IMG/VR virus record: IMGVR_UViG_3300025849_000204
Coordinates: 1-25,021 of that record
Reading direction: 5' to 3' (one strand)
Length of the DNA stretch: 25,021 bases
Source of the DNA: a virus
Part shown: one piece after another, positions 1 to 6,349 of the stretch
Position numbering within the stretch: the first letter of the stretch is position 1
How the letters are laid out: the number at the start of each line of letters is the position of its first letter
Translations under genes and position numbers: made by a program
Notes under the pieces: model-generated
Told to the model about the DNA's origin: nothing
Database searches by the model: none
The model's input: the letters and a program-made list of their open reading frames with translations, nothing else

Positions 1-390
1 GGTTCTCTTGGTGTGTTCGTTGGTTGTGAATATGTCAACTCCTCGGGCCAATTGGTTCAGGCTCAGTATTACCCATCTGGTACGTCCAATGGTGATGCTA
101 TCAAAGCCTATGTTGTTGACGATCCAAACGTACTGTTTCAAGTACAAGCCGATGGTGCGATGGATCAATCTGACATTGGTGCAAACACGTTCTTTGCAGC
201 AGCGCAGTCTACCTCTACTGGTTCTACCACAACAGGTAACTCAACTTCTGCAGTAGACGCTACCACTGTCACAACAACCGCCGCCTTCCGTATCGTAAGT
301 GCCGTATCTCCAATTGGCGATGCGTTCCCCGATCTGTTGGTTAAATTCAACCCCGGTTATAACAGCATGACAAATGCTGTTGGCTTGTAA
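1..390 (+). CDS. Virion protein upstream of capsid gene (5' partial)
   Basis: The reading frame is open from base 1, so the true start lies left of the window and at least 129 residues are present. The visible part has a VDDP motif followed by FQVQADG, then a Ser/Thr-rich stretch (about residues 66-95), and ends in a hydrophobic segment before the stop. There is no membrane helix. It ends 12 bases before the capsid gene and shares its transcript. Position and composition suit a capsid-associated (decoration or scaffold-like) protein, as often found directly before the major capsid gene in marine podoviruses. The specific role is inferred from position only. Confidence 0.75.
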   Translation, partial: GSLGVFVGCEYVNSSGQLVQAQYYPSGTSNGDAIKAYVVDDPNVLFQVQADGAMDQSDIGANTFFAAAQSTSTGSTTTGNSTSAVDATTVTTTAAFRIVSAVSPIGDAFPDLLVKFNPGYNSMTNAVGL

Positions 391-395
391 GGAGG
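388..395 (+). promoter_or_regulatory. Strong Shine-Dalgarno of capsid gene
   Basis: TAAGGAGG overlaps the stop codon of the preceding gene and sits 7 bases before the capsid ATG at 403. It is a near-perfect match to the 16S anti-SD sequence, as expected for the most abundant virion protein. Confidence 0.8.
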
Positions 396-402
396 CTAAC
401 TA

Positions 403-1308
403 ATGGCTATTTCACGCGCCCAGCTCCTTAAAGAGCTATTGCCCGGTCTTAACGCTCTCTTTGGGCTTGAGTACGGCAAGTACGAAAACGAACATGCAGA
501 AATCTATGAGACTGAAAACTCAGAACGTAGTTTTGAGGAGGAAGTGAAATTATCAGGATTTGGAGCAGCACCAGTTAAAGCTGAAGGCTCTTCCATTTCT
601 TATGATAATGCTCAAGAATCGTTTACAGCTCGTTACAATCACGAGACTGTTGGCATGGGTTTCTCCATCACTGAAGAAGCGATGGAAGATAACTTGTACG
701 ATTCTCTGTCTGCTCGTTATACTAAAGCCTTGGCTCGCGCCATGGCATACACCAAGCAGGTTAAAGCAGCTTCGTTGTTGAACACAGGCTTCACCACATT
801 CAACTCTGGTGATGGCACTACATTGTTCTCAACAACACACGGCACTGTGGCTGGCACTAATAACGCCAACCGTCCAGCAGTTGCTGCTGACTTGAACGAA
901 ACCTCGCTTGAGCAAGCAGTAATTGACATCGCAGCGTACACTGATGAACGCGGCCTGTTGATTGCAGCTCGCCCACGCAAGCTCATCGTTCCACCTGCGT
1001 TGATGTTTGTTGCGACTCGTTTGCTCCAGACTGAACTGCGTGTAGGTACAGCGGATAACGACATTAATGCTATCAACACTAATGGTTCGATCCCTGAAGG
1101 TTACCGCGTCAACCACTATCTGACTGACGCAGACGCCTTCTTCCTGACTACAGATGTTCCAAACGGCATGAAGCACTTTGTGCGTACAGCCATGCAGACA
1201 TCTATGGACGGTGACTTCGATACAGGTAACGTGCGCTACAAAGCGCGTGAGCGTTATTCTTTCGGTGTATCCGATCCGCTTGGGATGTACGGTTCGCCCG
1301 GTGCATAA
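403..1308 (+). CDS. Major capsid protein (Mu gpT/HK97-like)
   Basis: This 301-residue protein probably forms the icosahedral shell. The N-terminal third carries an acidic stretch (about residues 25-50, NSERSFEEEVKLSGFG) and a segment GMGFSITEEAMEDNLYD, followed by helix-rich sequence SARYTKALARAMAYTKQVKAA. This pattern is familiar from the Mu-like major head subunit/HK97-fold capsid proteins of marine podoviruses. A later segment, PRKLIVPPALMFVATRLL, matches the usual core beta-strand/helix region of that group, and the C-terminus has RYKARERYSFGVSDP. The length is normal for the family. A strong SD precedes it and a strong terminator follows at 1332. The family call rests on pattern recognition; a head protein is also supported by its place before the neck genes. 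Confidence 0.85.
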   Translation: MAISRAQLLKELLPGLNALFGLEYGKYENEHAEIYETENSERSFEEEVKLSGFGAAPVKAEGSSISYDNAQESFTARYNHETVGMGFSITEEAMEDNLYDSLSARYTKALARAMAYTKQVKAASLLNTGFTTFNSGDGTTLFSTTHGTVAGTNNANRPAVAADLNETSLEQAVIDIAAYTDERGLLIAARPRKLIVPPALMFVATRLLQTELRVGTADNDINAINTNGSIPEGYRVNHYLTDADAFFLTTDVPNGMKHFVRTAMQTSMDGDFDTGNVRYKARERYSFGVSDPLGMYGSPGA

Positions 1309-1322
1309 GTTCAATTGAACTT
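1307..1322. repeat. Palindrome copy 1 (16 bp, perfect)
   Basis: AAGTTCAATTGAACTT is a perfect 16 bp palindrome beginning inside the capsid stop codon and 10 bases before the terminator stem. Three related copies occur at 4924, 14346 and 19789, all at gene boundaries. It is a candidate operator, phage promoter element or RNA hairpin; no run of T follows it directly. Confidence 0.8.
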
Positions 1323-1331
1323 TCTATGGTT

Positions 1332-1367
1332 AGGGGCGGTCTTCGGATCGCCTCTTTCTTTTTGTTT
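1332..1367 (+). terminator. Intrinsic terminator after capsid gene
   Basis: A 10 bp stem (AGGGGCGGTC with GATCGCCTCT, two G-U pairs) is closed by a C(UUCG)G tetraloop at 1341-1346 and followed by a T-rich tract (1354-1367). This is the classic rho-independent architecture. It may be partial, letting some transcripts read on into the small virion genes and so keeping capsid mRNA in excess. Confidence 0.85.
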
Positions 1368-1395
1368 GAACCTAGTGTATTCTGTTTTTACTAGG
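1366..1395 (+). promoter_or_regulatory. Weak promoter candidate with inverted repeat
   Basis: TTGAAC (1366-1371) and TACTAG (1389-1394) are 17 bases apart, a poor but correctly spaced sigma70-like pair. An inverted repeat, CCTAGT (1371-1376) and ACTAGG (1390-1395), straddles the spacer and the -10. A start about 7 bases downstream of the -10 would fall near 1401, just before the pseudoknot leader. The boxes match poorly, so this is tentative. Confidence 0.3.
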
Positions 1396-1405
1396 GCAAA
1401 CATCA

Positions 1406-1473
1406 GCTTTGTAGACAGGTTACCGCCCTCCTGACGTTGCATAGACTACAAAGCGAATCCTTATGCAAAGGGT
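1406..1473 (+). promoter_or_regulatory. H-type pseudoknot leader RNA
   Basis: Two perfect, interleaved helices can form. P1 pairs GCTTTGTAG (1406-1414) with CTACAAAGC (1446-1454). P2 pairs TTGCATA (1437-1443), inside the P1 loop, with TATGCAA (1462-1468), downstream of P1. CCCT (1426-1429) can also pair with AGGG (1469-1472), the Shine-Dalgarno of the gene at 1480. The shape (long first loop, SD at or next to the second helix) recalls SAM-II, SAM-V and SAM/SAH riboswitches, but I do not recognise a known consensus. It is either a translation operator or an uncatalogued cis-acting RNA. Confidence 0.55.
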
Positions 1474-1479
1474 ACTAAA

Positions 1480-1704
1480 ATGGCTTCGACTACATTTTCA
1501 GGTCCAGTGACCTCAACCGCTGGTTTCATTGGCGACATCAAAGTTCCAACATACACAGTTGCAACCGCTCCATCTGCTTCAGATGCTGGTGCTGGTACGC
1601 TTGTATACGTTTCTAACGGTGCAGCAGGCGCAGCAATCTTGGCCTTCTCTGATGGCACAGACTGGAAGCGTTCTGATACAGGTGCCACCATCGCCGCAGC
1701 ATAA
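1480..1704 (+). CDS. Small beta-rich virion protein
   Basis: This is a 74-residue protein with no basic cluster, Cys or membrane helix. It begins MASTTFSGPVTSTAGF and then has a segment ending YVSNGAAGAAILAFSDGTDW. That second motif resembles a short beta element common at the ends of phage fibre or head-appendage proteins. It is the first gene after the capsid terminator, and its ribosome binding site (AAAGGG, 1467-1472) lies at the 3' end of the predicted pseudoknot, so its translation may be controlled by that RNA. The function is unknown; a capsid or fibre accessory protein is the best guess. Confidence 0.7.
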   Translation: MASTTFSGPVTSTAGFIGDIKVPTYTVATAPSASDAGAGTLVYVSNGAAGAAILAFSDGTDWKRSDTGATIAAA

Positions 1705-1715
1705 GGAGTTAGGTT

Positions 1716-1925
1716 ATGAGTAGGTTTAAAGCACCCTCTGCCGAAGAACTCGCCCGGCGTGGGCTATATCCTGATGGCTCTCCCATCAAGACAGTTCCCG
1801 TTCGCGCTCGAAATGATAACGGTACGCTTAAAGCAGACGACCCTTCCACACCTGATGTGAATGAGGCTTGGGAAGAGAAACCTGTTAAAAAGAAGCGTGG
1901 TCGTCCCTCAAAGAAAAAGGACTAG
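1716..1925 (+). CDS. Small basic protein with C-terminal AT-hook
   Basis: This 69-residue protein has an SD AAGGAG (1703-1708) 7 bases before the ATG. The N-terminal half is mixed charge with PSAEELARRGLYPDGSP. The C-terminus is KKKRGRPSKKK, whose RGRP core (residues 61-64) flanked by lysines is a textbook AT-hook for minor-groove binding. A role in binding DNA, for instance packaged DNA inside the head, is inference from that motif and from the structural-gene context. A short basic tail could also simply bind the capsid interior. Confidence 0.7.
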   Translation: MSRFKAPSAEELARRGLYPDGSPIKTVPVRARNDNGTLKADDPSTPDVNEAWEEKPVKKKRGRPSKKKD

Positions 1926-1928
1926 GCT

Positions 1929-2213
1929 ATGGCTGGACAAGAGGTTCGCGCATTTAACTTCGCAGTGGGCGACACCCCTGCAGTTGTAGGACCGTCACGG
2001 GGTAGGCTTCAGGGGGTTCTGGTAAACGCCGCTGCAGCCGCCGCCTTCACTATCCGTAATGGCAGTGCCACAGGTGATATCATACTTGATTTAACTCTAC
2101 CTACGGGCTGGAATGACGTATATATCCCTAATGATGGTATACTCGCTGATAACGGTTGTTTTGTTTCCGCATTTACTGGTGCTGGCAGCAAGATGACTTT
2201 GATTATAGAGTAA
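1929..2213 (+). CDS. Small beta-sandwich-like virion protein, paralogue A
   Basis: This 94-residue protein alternates short hydrophobic strands with turns and ends in LIIE. It shares a framework with the next gene: RLxGVxVN near residue 27, GDxI, then IPxDGILAxNGxxVS in the C-terminal third. Both are 94 residues, which indicates tandem duplication of one gene. It starts 3 bases after the preceding stop. No enzyme motif is visible. A decoration or fibre-base protein is plausible but unproven. Confidence 0.7.
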   Translation: MAGQEVRAFNFAVGDTPAVVGPSRGRLQGVLVNAAAAAAFTIRNGSATGDIILDLTLPTGWNDVYIPNDGILADNGCFVSAFTGAGSKMTLIIE

Positions 2214-2219
2214 TGCGTT

Positions 2220-2504
2220 ATGGCTGGTAATGATGTACTTTCCGCTCACGCACACGCTTCATCGGCACTTATAAATCGTAGGTGCCGTTTAAGAGGCGTG
2301 GTCGTAAACACAGGATCAGGGGCGTCAGGGGATGTAATATTCTATGATAATGCGTCAGCAGCTTCCGGCTCTGTGCTTCTTGAGGTTGATGAGAAGGCTC
2401 AAAGTACAGTCGATATTATAATACCGGGAGATGGCATCCTTGCCAAAAACGGCGTGTATGTATCGCTACCCGAAAACGTGTCTGCTACAATCTTTTACGA
2501 GTGA
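2220..2504 (+). CDS. Small beta-sandwich-like virion protein, paralogue B
   Basis: This is a diverged tandem copy of the preceding gene with the same length, the RLRGVVVN element, GDVI and PGDGILAKNGVYVS, ending IFYE. It differs by an N-terminal HAHASSAL segment and a SASGSVLLEV strand. The 124-residue protein at 8237 has a looser version of the same order of strands and may be a distant relative. The function is unknown, probably a virion surface or appendage subunit. Confidence 0.7.
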   Translation: MAGNDVLSAHAHASSALINRRCRLRGVVVNTGSGASGDVIFYDNASAASGSVLLEVDEKAQSTVDIIIPGDGILAKNGVYVSLPENVSATIFYE

Positions 2505-2507
2505 GAT

Positions 2508-2798
2508 ATGCCTGAGAAAAAAGACCCACGGTTAGCAAGAGCAGGAGTATCTGGCTTTAATAAGCCTAAGCGGACTCCTAATCATCCAAAAAAGTCTCAC
2601 ATTGTTGTGGCTAAAGAGGGTGATAAGATCAAGACTATCCGGTTTGGTGAAAAAGGCGCAAAGACTGCTGGCAAGCCCAAGGCGGGGGAGTCTGATCGCA
2701 TGAAAGCCAAGCGCAAGTCCTTTAAGGCTCGTCACGGCAAGAACATTGCCAAGGGCAAAATGTCTGCAGCATATTGGGCGGATAAAGAAAAATGGTAA
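2508..2798 (+). CDS. Lys-rich conserved phage protein (DUF6321-like)
   Basis: This 96-residue protein is nearly one third Lys/Arg. It contains GVSGFNKPKRTPNHPKKSH, then IKTIRFGEKG, and ends with KSFKARHGKNIAKGKMSAAYW. I recognise this arrangement from small conserved proteins of cyanophages and other marine phages annotated as DUF6321; the family number is from memory. The function is unknown. The strong positive charge and place in the head module suggest nucleic-acid binding or packaging inside the capsid. It overlaps the next gene by 7 bases. Confidence 0.75.
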   Translation: MPEKKDPRLARAGVSGFNKPKRTPNHPKKSHIVVAKEGDKIKTIRFGEKGAKTAGKPKAGESDRMKAKRKSFKARHGKNIAKGKMSAAYWADKEKW

Positions 2799-3073
2799 TA
2801 TCTCGGTCTCAAATGGGAAGTCAGTTAGTAGGCAACCGCGTCTCTACTGGAGACGATGCGAGGGATTTAGACATCATTCGCTTTGGCAAAGGTGGTAAGA
2901 CAGAGAGCAAAGTCAATGAGGCTGGCAACTACACCCAGCCCGGAAAACGTAAGGGTTTGTTTAACAAGATAAAAGCTGGTGGCAAAGGTGGCAAGCCCGG
3001 TCAGTGGTCCGCTAGAAAGGCCCAGATGCTGGCTAAGGCGTATAAGGATTCTGGTGGGGGGTATACATCGTGA
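2792..3073 (+). CDS. Lys/Gly-rich conserved phage protein
   Basis: This 93-residue protein is the second of four basic proteins in a row. It has LDIIRFGKGGKTESKV (shared IRFG element with the previous protein), NEAGNYTQPGKRKGLFNKIKAGGKGGKPGQW, then SARKAQMLAKAYKDSGGGY at the C-terminus. The last segment resembles a recurring marine-phage motif for small basic proteins. The start at 2792 gives a 7-base overlap; the Met codon at 2813 is an alternative start that would trim seven residues. The function is unknown. Confidence 0.7.
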   Translation: MVISRSQMGSQLVGNRVSTGDDARDLDIIRFGKGGKTESKVNEAGNYTQPGKRKGLFNKIKAGGKGGKPGQWSARKAQMLAKAYKDSGGGYTS

Positions 3074-3261
3074 AGGGCGTAAAGCATTATCGGAAGGACG
3101 GGACTGTCCATAAGGGCGGGACACACAAGATGCCTGATGGCTCGTTGCACTCAGGCAAGACTCACGGCAAGACAAGCGTAAAGCTGGTGCATTATAAAGA
3201 TTTAAGCAAGGCAGCAAAGGCTAAAGCAGATGGCGCTAAAAGCAAGCCAAAAAAGTCTTAA
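3070..3261 (+). CDS. His/Lys-rich small phage protein, GTG start
   Basis: This 63-residue protein starts at GTG (3070), overlapping the previous stop in GTGA; a G-rich ribosome binding site lies at 3055-3061. The sequence has two short turns, KDGTVHKGGTHK and PDGSLHSGKTHGKTS, that repeat a DG...H.G.TH pattern, followed by a basic C-terminus (DLSKAAKAKADGAKSKPKK). I know the pattern from small marine-phage proteins of unknown function. Clustered His could bind metal, but this is a guess. Its tail overlaps the next gene by 32 bases. Confidence 0.6.
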   Translation: MKGVKHYRKDGTVHKGGTHKMPDGSLHSGKTHGKTSVKLVHYKDLSKAAKAKADGAKSKPKKS

Positions 3262-3487
3262 AGACTGGACCAAGCAGAAATGGCGGACCAAGTCTGGTAA
3301 GCCTTCTACTCAGGGTTCCAAGGCTACAGGCGAGAGATACCTCCCTGAGAAGGCTATCAAGGCTTTGACGGCTGCGGAGTACGCCGCTACTACTAAGAAG
3401 AAGCGCGAGGCTACTAAAAAAGGTAAGCAGGTCGCCAAGCAACCGAAGAAAATTGCCAAGAAGACGGCGAAATATAGGAAGACTTAG
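3230..3487 (+). CDS. Lys-rich protein (DUF5872-like)
   Basis: This 85-residue protein contains LKDWTKQKWRTKSGKPS, then GSKATGERYLPEKAIKALT, then AAEYAATTKKKREATKKGKQ, and ends in a lysine-rich tail. This is the pattern I associate with DUF5872 in phage genomes; the accession is from memory. The ATG lies within the 3' end of the preceding gene, in the +1 frame. It is the last of four very basic small proteins between capsid and neck genes. A DNA- or RNA-binding or head-packaged role is inferred from charge alone. Confidence 0.72.
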   Translation: MALKASQKSLKDWTKQKWRTKSGKPSTQGSKATGERYLPEKAIKALTAAEYAATTKKKREATKKGKQVAKQPKKIAKKTAKYRKT

Positions 3488-3490
3488 ATC

Positions 3491-4174
3491 ATGGCAGTAG
3501 TCACACCAGACCTACCAGAACTATTTGAGGAAGCATATGAACGTGCTGGCCTTGAGATGCGTTCTGGCTATGATTTAAAAACGGCTCGTAGGAGCCTTAA
3601 CATATTAACATTGGAGTGGCAGAATCGTGGTCTCAATCTCTTCACTATTGAAGCGGGTACGCTCGCTATTACAGCGGGTACGTCAACGTATACCCTTCCT
3701 TCGGACACCATCGACCTCATCGAACACCAAGTCCGTACAGGCACAGGTACAAATCAAACCGACACCGCCCTCGAAAGGGTCAGTGTCGCGACCTACGCCC
3801 AGCAAACCAACAAAAACACGCAAGGCAGGCCAACCCAAATCTACGTCCAAAGGCTCCCCACGGAAGTCAAAATAACTCTATGGCCCGTGCCGGACGCCAC
3901 TACGCCGTATACCTTGTCTTACTATAGGCTAAAGGGGATTGATGGTTTGTCGAGTGGCATCGGTGGGGATGTTACGACTGTACCACCTCGTTTTGTGCCA
4001 GCCTTAGTATCGGGCATGGCTTACTACATTGCGATGAAGAAGCCAGACGTTGCCGCTCGTGTCCCGCTGTTGAAGCAAGAGTATGAGTTCCAGTTCCAGC
4101 TCGCTGCTGGTGAGGATGAGGAAACAGCGTCAATCAAGTTTGTACCCTTTGATACGTTTATGATGGGTGGATAA
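3491..4174 (+). CDS. Neck/connector structural protein
   Basis: This 227-residue protein begins with a helix (LPELFEEAYERAGLEMRSGYDLKTARRSLNIL), then alternates strands and turns (AITAGTSTYTLPSDTIDL, ITLWPVPDATTPYTLSYYRL), and ends with a helical segment around PPRFVPALVSGMAYYIAMKKPDV. This helix-strand-helix order with the ITLWPVPD element is typical of head-to-tail adaptor or stopper proteins of marine podoviruses, and the gene at 4931 has a comparable architecture. It probably sits between portal and tail. It overlaps the next gene by one base (TAATG). Confidence 0.65.
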   Translation: MAVVTPDLPELFEEAYERAGLEMRSGYDLKTARRSLNILTLEWQNRGLNLFTIEAGTLAITAGTSTYTLPSDTIDLIEHQVRTGTGTNQTDTALERVSVATYAQQTNKNTQGRPTQIYVQRLPTEVKITLWPVPDATTPYTLSYYRLKGIDGLSSGIGGDVTTVPPRFVPALVSGMAYYIAMKKPDVAARVPLLKQEYEFQFQLAAGEDEETASIKFVPFDTFMMGG

Positions 4175-4497
4175 TGAGCTACGCAAAGGCCAAATACGCC
4201 TTCGGGTTCTGTGACAAGACGGGGTTTCGTTACCCCCTCAAAGACCTTGTGCCTGAGTATAATAACGGCGTTAAGACAGGCTTTCTTGTTGGTAAGGATG
4301 TTGTTGACCCAGACCAGCCTCAAAACTTTCTTGGGCGCATAAAGATCAACGACCCTCAATCACTGCGCAATCCACGCCCAGATACTTCTTTGTTGGAGAG
4401 CCGAGAGCTGTTTGGTTGGAATCCAGTTTGGAACTCTGCGCAATATATGGTAGCGTCTGTAGGAAGAGTTACTGTCACCACAACCGATGGAGATTAA
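4174..4497 (+). CDS. Conserved phage structural protein, unknown role
   Basis: This 107-residue protein contains AKYAFGFCDKTGFRYPLKDLVPEYNNGVKTG and NDPQSLRNPRPDTS. I recognise this combination from conserved proteins encoded between neck genes of uncultured marine phages. It has one Cys and no membrane helix. The C-terminus, VTVTTTDGD, ends where the SD of the next gene begins. A virion role is inferred from its place between two neck genes; the biochemical function is unknown. Confidence 0.65.
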   Translation: MSYAKAKYAFGFCDKTGFRYPLKDLVPEYNNGVKTGFLVGKDVVDPDQPQNFLGRIKINDPQSLRNPRPDTSLLESRELFGWNPVWNSAQYMVASVGRVTVTTTDGD

Positions 4498-4498
4498 A

Positions 4499-4924
4499 AT
4501 GCCAGCACCTAAAAAATCCTTGCGTCCCAAAGCTCGTCCCAAATCTATCTACGGAGTTGGGGAAAAGAGTACCCAAAGCCCTGATGGTATGACTATAGCC
4601 GAGCGCGAGGCTGCGGCTCGCAACGAAGCCCGCCGCAAAGACGCCCTTGAAGGGCGGGCTGCTCGCCGCGCTGGTAGAAAGATTGATTCGGATGCTAGTG
4701 CCGCGTCTTCTTCTCGCATGAAAAAAGAAGAGCAAGAGTCGCAGAACATCTTTAACATGTTAATGGACGGGGCCGCAGAAATGGATAAAAAGGCTTACGG
4801 CGGCAAGATGAAGAAACCTGCTGCTATGAAATCTGGTGGCAAAATGCCCAAAAAGATGAACATGGGCGGCAAGTGTCGCGGCATGGGAGCTGCAACTCGC
4901 GGCGGAAACTTTAAAATGGGTTAA
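4499..4924 (+). CDS. Basic, Ala/Arg-rich phage protein with Gly/Cys tail
   Basis: I choose ATG 4499 rather than the in-frame ATG 4487 because GGAG (4489-4492) lies 6 bases before it and nothing SD-like precedes 4487. The protein is then 141 residues. It has a basic N-terminus (PAPKKSLRPKARPKS), a long charged helix (about 35-90, AEREAAARNEARRKDALEGRAARRAGRK) and a Lys/Met/Gly tail including KSGGKMPKKMNMGGK and CRGMGAATRGG. The tail motif recurs in marine-phage virion proteins. The function is unknown; nucleic-acid or capsid binding is inferred from charge. Confidence 0.65.
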   Translation: MPAPKKSLRPKARPKSIYGVGEKSTQSPDGMTIAEREAAARNEARRKDALEGRAARRAGRKIDSDASAASSSRMKKEEQESQNIFNMLMDGAAEMDKKAYGGKMKKPAAMKSGGKMPKKMNMGGKCRGMGAATRGGNFKMG

Positions 4925-4937
4925 GTTCAAATGAACT
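4924..4937. repeat. Palindrome copy 2 (one mismatch)
   Basis: AGTTCAAATGAACT differs from the consensus AGTTCAATTGAACT at one central base. It begins in the stop codon of the preceding gene, and the ATG of the adaptor gene (4931) lies inside it. A protein bound here, or a hairpin in the mRNA, would directly cover the start codon. Confidence 0.7.
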
Positions 4938-5590
4938 ATTCTGAGTTATCACAGGCCATACAGGATTATACTGAGAACAACGAGACAACATTCGTCTCTC
5001 AGATTCCTACGTTCATAGAGCAAGCCGAGGAGCTTATACACCGCACGGTGATGATTCCAGAGCTTCGCAAGAACGTGAATGCGAGTATGGACCAGAACAA
5101 TCCATATATTGCTAGGCCATCGGACTTTCTGGCACCGTTCTCTTTTGCGGTGATTGATGGCAGTGGTAACTACACCTTCTTGATAGAGAAGGATGTGAAC
5201 TTCATGCGTGAGGCTTACCCGAATCAAACGGGTACGACTGGTCTTCCTAAGTACTATTCCGAGTTTGACGGTGACTTCGCGTCAACTAACTCTCCCGGTA
5301 ACTTTATCTTAGGTCCGACACCTGACGCAGATTATAATGTTCAATTGCACTATTACTACGATCCACCTTCGATTGTAGCGTCTGGCAGCTCTTGGCTTGG
5401 GGACAACGCTGAAGAAGCCCTGCTGTACGGAAGTTTAATAAACGCTTATGTGTTTATGAAGGGCGAAGCCGATGTGCTGTCTATGTATCAGCAAGGCTTT
5501 GACAACGCTATGAGGCGTCTAGTTGTATTGGGAGAAGGCAGACTGAAGCGGGACAGTTACCGTGATGGCGAGCCAAGGATGGAAATGTAA
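4931..5590 (+). CDS. Head-tail adaptor protein (SU10-type)
   Basis: This 219-residue protein would join the portal to the tail tube. It opens with a helical segment, MNYSELSQAIQDYTENNE, then FIEQAEELIHRTVMIPELRKN, followed by strands with ARPSDFLAPFSFAV, a GPTPDADYNVQLHYYYDPPS strand and a C-terminal helical bundle (NAEEALLYGSLINAYVFMKGE). This order is the pattern of the phage SU10 adaptor family. Recognition is from memory, but the length (about 220) and position after the head genes agree. Its start codon lies within a palindrome copy, so its translation may be regulated. Confidence 0.75.
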   Translation: MNYSELSQAIQDYTENNETTFVSQIPTFIEQAEELIHRTVMIPELRKNVNASMDQNNPYIARPSDFLAPFSFAVIDGSGNYTFLIEKDVNFMREAYPNQTGTTGLPKYYSEFDGDFASTNSPGNFILGPTPDADYNVQLHYYYDPPSIVASGSSWLGDNAEEALLYGSLINAYVFMKGEADVLSMYQQGFDNAMRRLVVLGEGRLKRDSYRDGEPRMEM

Positions 5591-5887
5591 ATGTTTGAGT
5601 TTAAACTTGATATGCCTCGTGATGAGCAGGTTGTGTTGGTCAACACAAGTGACAACAGAGGGTTTACTCCAGAAGAACTTTCTGAGCAATGTGTTCAGAA
5701 GTTGATCTCTGTATCTGATACAGCACCCCCAGCTATCAGGGATCAAGCTCGTGCTTACCAAAAGCACATTGAGACGCTTGTTGCATATTATATGCGACAG
5801 GCTATTCGCAGTGACCGCACAACGGTGTATAATGCACTTAATGATGCGGGACATCCCGATCTGGCTGACCTCATAAGGAGACTTTAA
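5591..5887 (+). CDS. Conserved helical phage protein
   Basis: This 98-residue protein has a start immediately after the adaptor stop (TAAATG), with AAGGATGG upstream as SD. The N-terminus has FEFKLDMPRDEQVVLVNTSDNRGFTPEE; the rest is mostly helical, with ARAYQKHIETLVAYYMRQAIRSDRTTVYNAL, and ends in DLADLIRRL. It has no Cys and no membrane segment. Tight coupling to the adaptor suggests a partner in neck assembly or a chaperone, but the function is not recognised. Confidence 0.65.
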   Translation: MFEFKLDMPRDEQVVLVNTSDNRGFTPEELSEQCVQKLISVSDTAPPAIRDQARAYQKHIETLVAYYMRQAIRSDRTTVYNALNDAGHPDLADLIRRL

Positions 5888-5888
5888 T

Positions 5889-6326
5889 ATGGCCTTTACT
5901 GGAAACTACATGTGTACATCGTTCAAGTCTGAACTGATGACGGCTACACACGATTTTACCACCTCAACTGGCAACACGTTTAAATTGGCGTTGTACACAA
6001 ACAGTGCTTCTTTTACTGCGGCTACAACTGCTTACACTGCTACAAACGAGGTGGGTGATTCAGGTTCGTATGCTGCTGGCGGCGGTACTTTGACTAACGT
6101 CACACCGACAACGTCTGGCACAACTGCGTTTACAGACTTCAATGACCTGACCTTTACGTCTGCAACAATCACTGCTCGTGGCGCGTTGATCTATAATGAT
6201 ACCGCAGCGGGTGACCCGACCGTTGTTGTCTTGGACTTTGGTGCGGATAAAACGTCTACTTCTGGGGACTTCCAGATCGTATTCCCAACAGCAGATGCGA
6301 GCAACGCTATTATCCGTATAGCCTAA
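5889..6326 (+). CDS. Conserved beta-rich virion protein
   Basis: This 145-residue protein has SD AAGGAG shortly before the ATG. It opens MAFTGNYMCTSFKSELM, then NTFKLALYTNSASF, and has an N-E-V-G-D-S-G-SYAAGG turn and GALIYND. It is rich in Thr, Ser, Ala and Gly with alternating strands, and it has no catalytic motif. I have seen this pattern repeatedly as a conserved structural protein in marine phages, usually near the tail fibre genes. A tail or fibre component is likely; the precise role is unknown. Confidence 0.7.
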   Translation: MAFTGNYMCTSFKSELMTATHDFTTSTGNTFKLALYTNSASFTAATTAYTATNEVGDSGSYAAGGGTLTNVTPTTSGTTAFTDFNDLTFTSATITARGALIYNDTAAGDPTVVVLDFGADKTSTSGDFQIVFPTADASNAIIRIA

Positions 6327-6349
6327 ACTCTCCAGAGGGGTGACAGGTT

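Noticed and set aside
829-1314. 161-residue open frame on the minus strand across the capsid gene
   Set aside because: It lies antisense to a well-supported capsid gene with no ribosome binding site or recognisable motif; it is a shadow frame.
3245-3261. Slippery A AAA AAG heptamer near the end of the gene at 3070
   Set aside because: A -1 slip leads into a frame with no plausible product, and the downstream gene is in the +1 frame with its own ATG. Ordinary overlap explains the layout.
4487-4498. Upstream ATG at 4487 as the start of the basic protein
   Set aside because: It has no Shine-Dalgarno, whereas ATG 4499 has GGAG at a good distance.
5339-5354. Partial match TGTTCAATTGCACT to the palindrome
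   Set aside because: It lies inside the adaptor coding sequence with mismatches in both arms, and encodes conserved protein sequence.
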